A stretch of 64,000 nt of DNA from Bradyrhizobium barranii subsp. apii. GTDB lineage: Bacteria; Pseudomonadota; Alphaproteobacteria; Rhizobiales; Xanthobacteraceae. The DNA lies in contig NZ_CP096255.1 of assembly GCF_011516635.5 (NCBI RefSeq), forward strand, positions 6,880,501 to 6,944,500, given 5' to 3'. Positions 63,892 through 64,000 of the stretch are shown one piece after another. The notes beneath the pieces are model-generated. The model worked only from the letters and a program-made list of their open reading frames with translations, did not search any database and had not been told where the DNA came from. Each line of letters opens with the position of its first letter. The first letter of the stretch is position 1. A program made the translations under genes and the position numbers.

Positions 63892-64000
63892 TCAGAAGAT
63901 GCCGCTTGCTTCAGCTGCATCTGCAACGCGAGCCGACGAGCTTCGTGCGGCAAAGATATCAAGCTCGCGATCACCCCACTCCCCGGCGCGTTTGACCTGC
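63892..64000 (-). CDS. possible 3' end of a gene continuing beyond the window
   Basis: The minus strand is open from the window edge to a TGA at 63894-63892 and reads GEWGDRELDIFAARSSSARV, then VADAAEASGIF. It could be the C-terminus of an unknown protein; too short to identify. Confidence 0.25.
   Translation of the reverse strand, partial: QVKRAGEWGDRELDIFAARSSSARVADAAEASGIF

Overview
The window looks like a high-GC alphaproteobacterial chromosome of the Bradyrhizobium type. The evidence is the split flagellar cluster with cckA beside flhB, CtrA-type TTAA-N7-TTAA boxes, many rhizobial-style ABC uptake operons, and short dispersed palindromic repeats between genes. This assignment is inference; there is no rRNA or other phylogenetic marker here.

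Region 1 (1-2.5 kb): the right part of an IS256-family insertion sequence sits inside an amiC-like amide sensor gene and leaves the downstream antiterminator amiR intact. Region 2 (2.7-12 kb): an IclR regulator diverges from a tightly overlapping eight-gene operon (RraA-type aldolase, LeuC-like and LeuD-like dehydratase subunits, class V aminotransferase, FbpABC/PhnSTU-like importer, threonine aldolase). This is a self-contained uptake-and-catabolism unit. Its chemistry would fit conversion of a 4-substituted glutamate to pyruvate (hypothesis). Region 3 (12-26 kb): mixed genes, including a bacterial SET-domain protein, a TetR repressor with two near-identical operators in front of a carotenoid oxygenase and an IspZ-like membrane gene set, class I fumarase, a GST and a secreted lectin-like protein. 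Region 4 (26.4-31.3 kb): an SsuABC/TauABC-type importer, a Crp/Fnr regulator and an allophanate-hydrolase-like amidase.

Region 5 (31.4-45.4 kb): a Tim44-like protein, then cckA-flhB-fliR-fliQ-fliE-flgC-flgB on the minus strand with a consensus CtrA box ahead of flgB, divergent fliO-fliP, and a large TPR protein with its own CtrA box. CckA feeds the CtrA pathway, so the cluster probably contains both a regulator and its targets.

Region 6 (45.4-57.8 kb): a prophage remnant bounded by a 14-bp direct repeat. It carries a Mu-like baseplate module (gp43 fragment to gp48), tail fibres, a full lysis cassette (holin, SAR-type endolysin, overlapping Rz/Rz1 spanins), a CHAP-like hydrolase and an O-antigen ligase/polymerase-like cargo gene. 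Head, tube, sheath, tape-measure, integrase and repressor genes are missing, and three genes each carry a one-base deletion. It lies between two CtrA boxes of the promoter region of the TPR gene. Region 7 (57.9-64 kb): small and TPR proteins, a FecR-domain protein and a divergent 1140-residue VCBS-repeat secreted protein with unusual cysteines.
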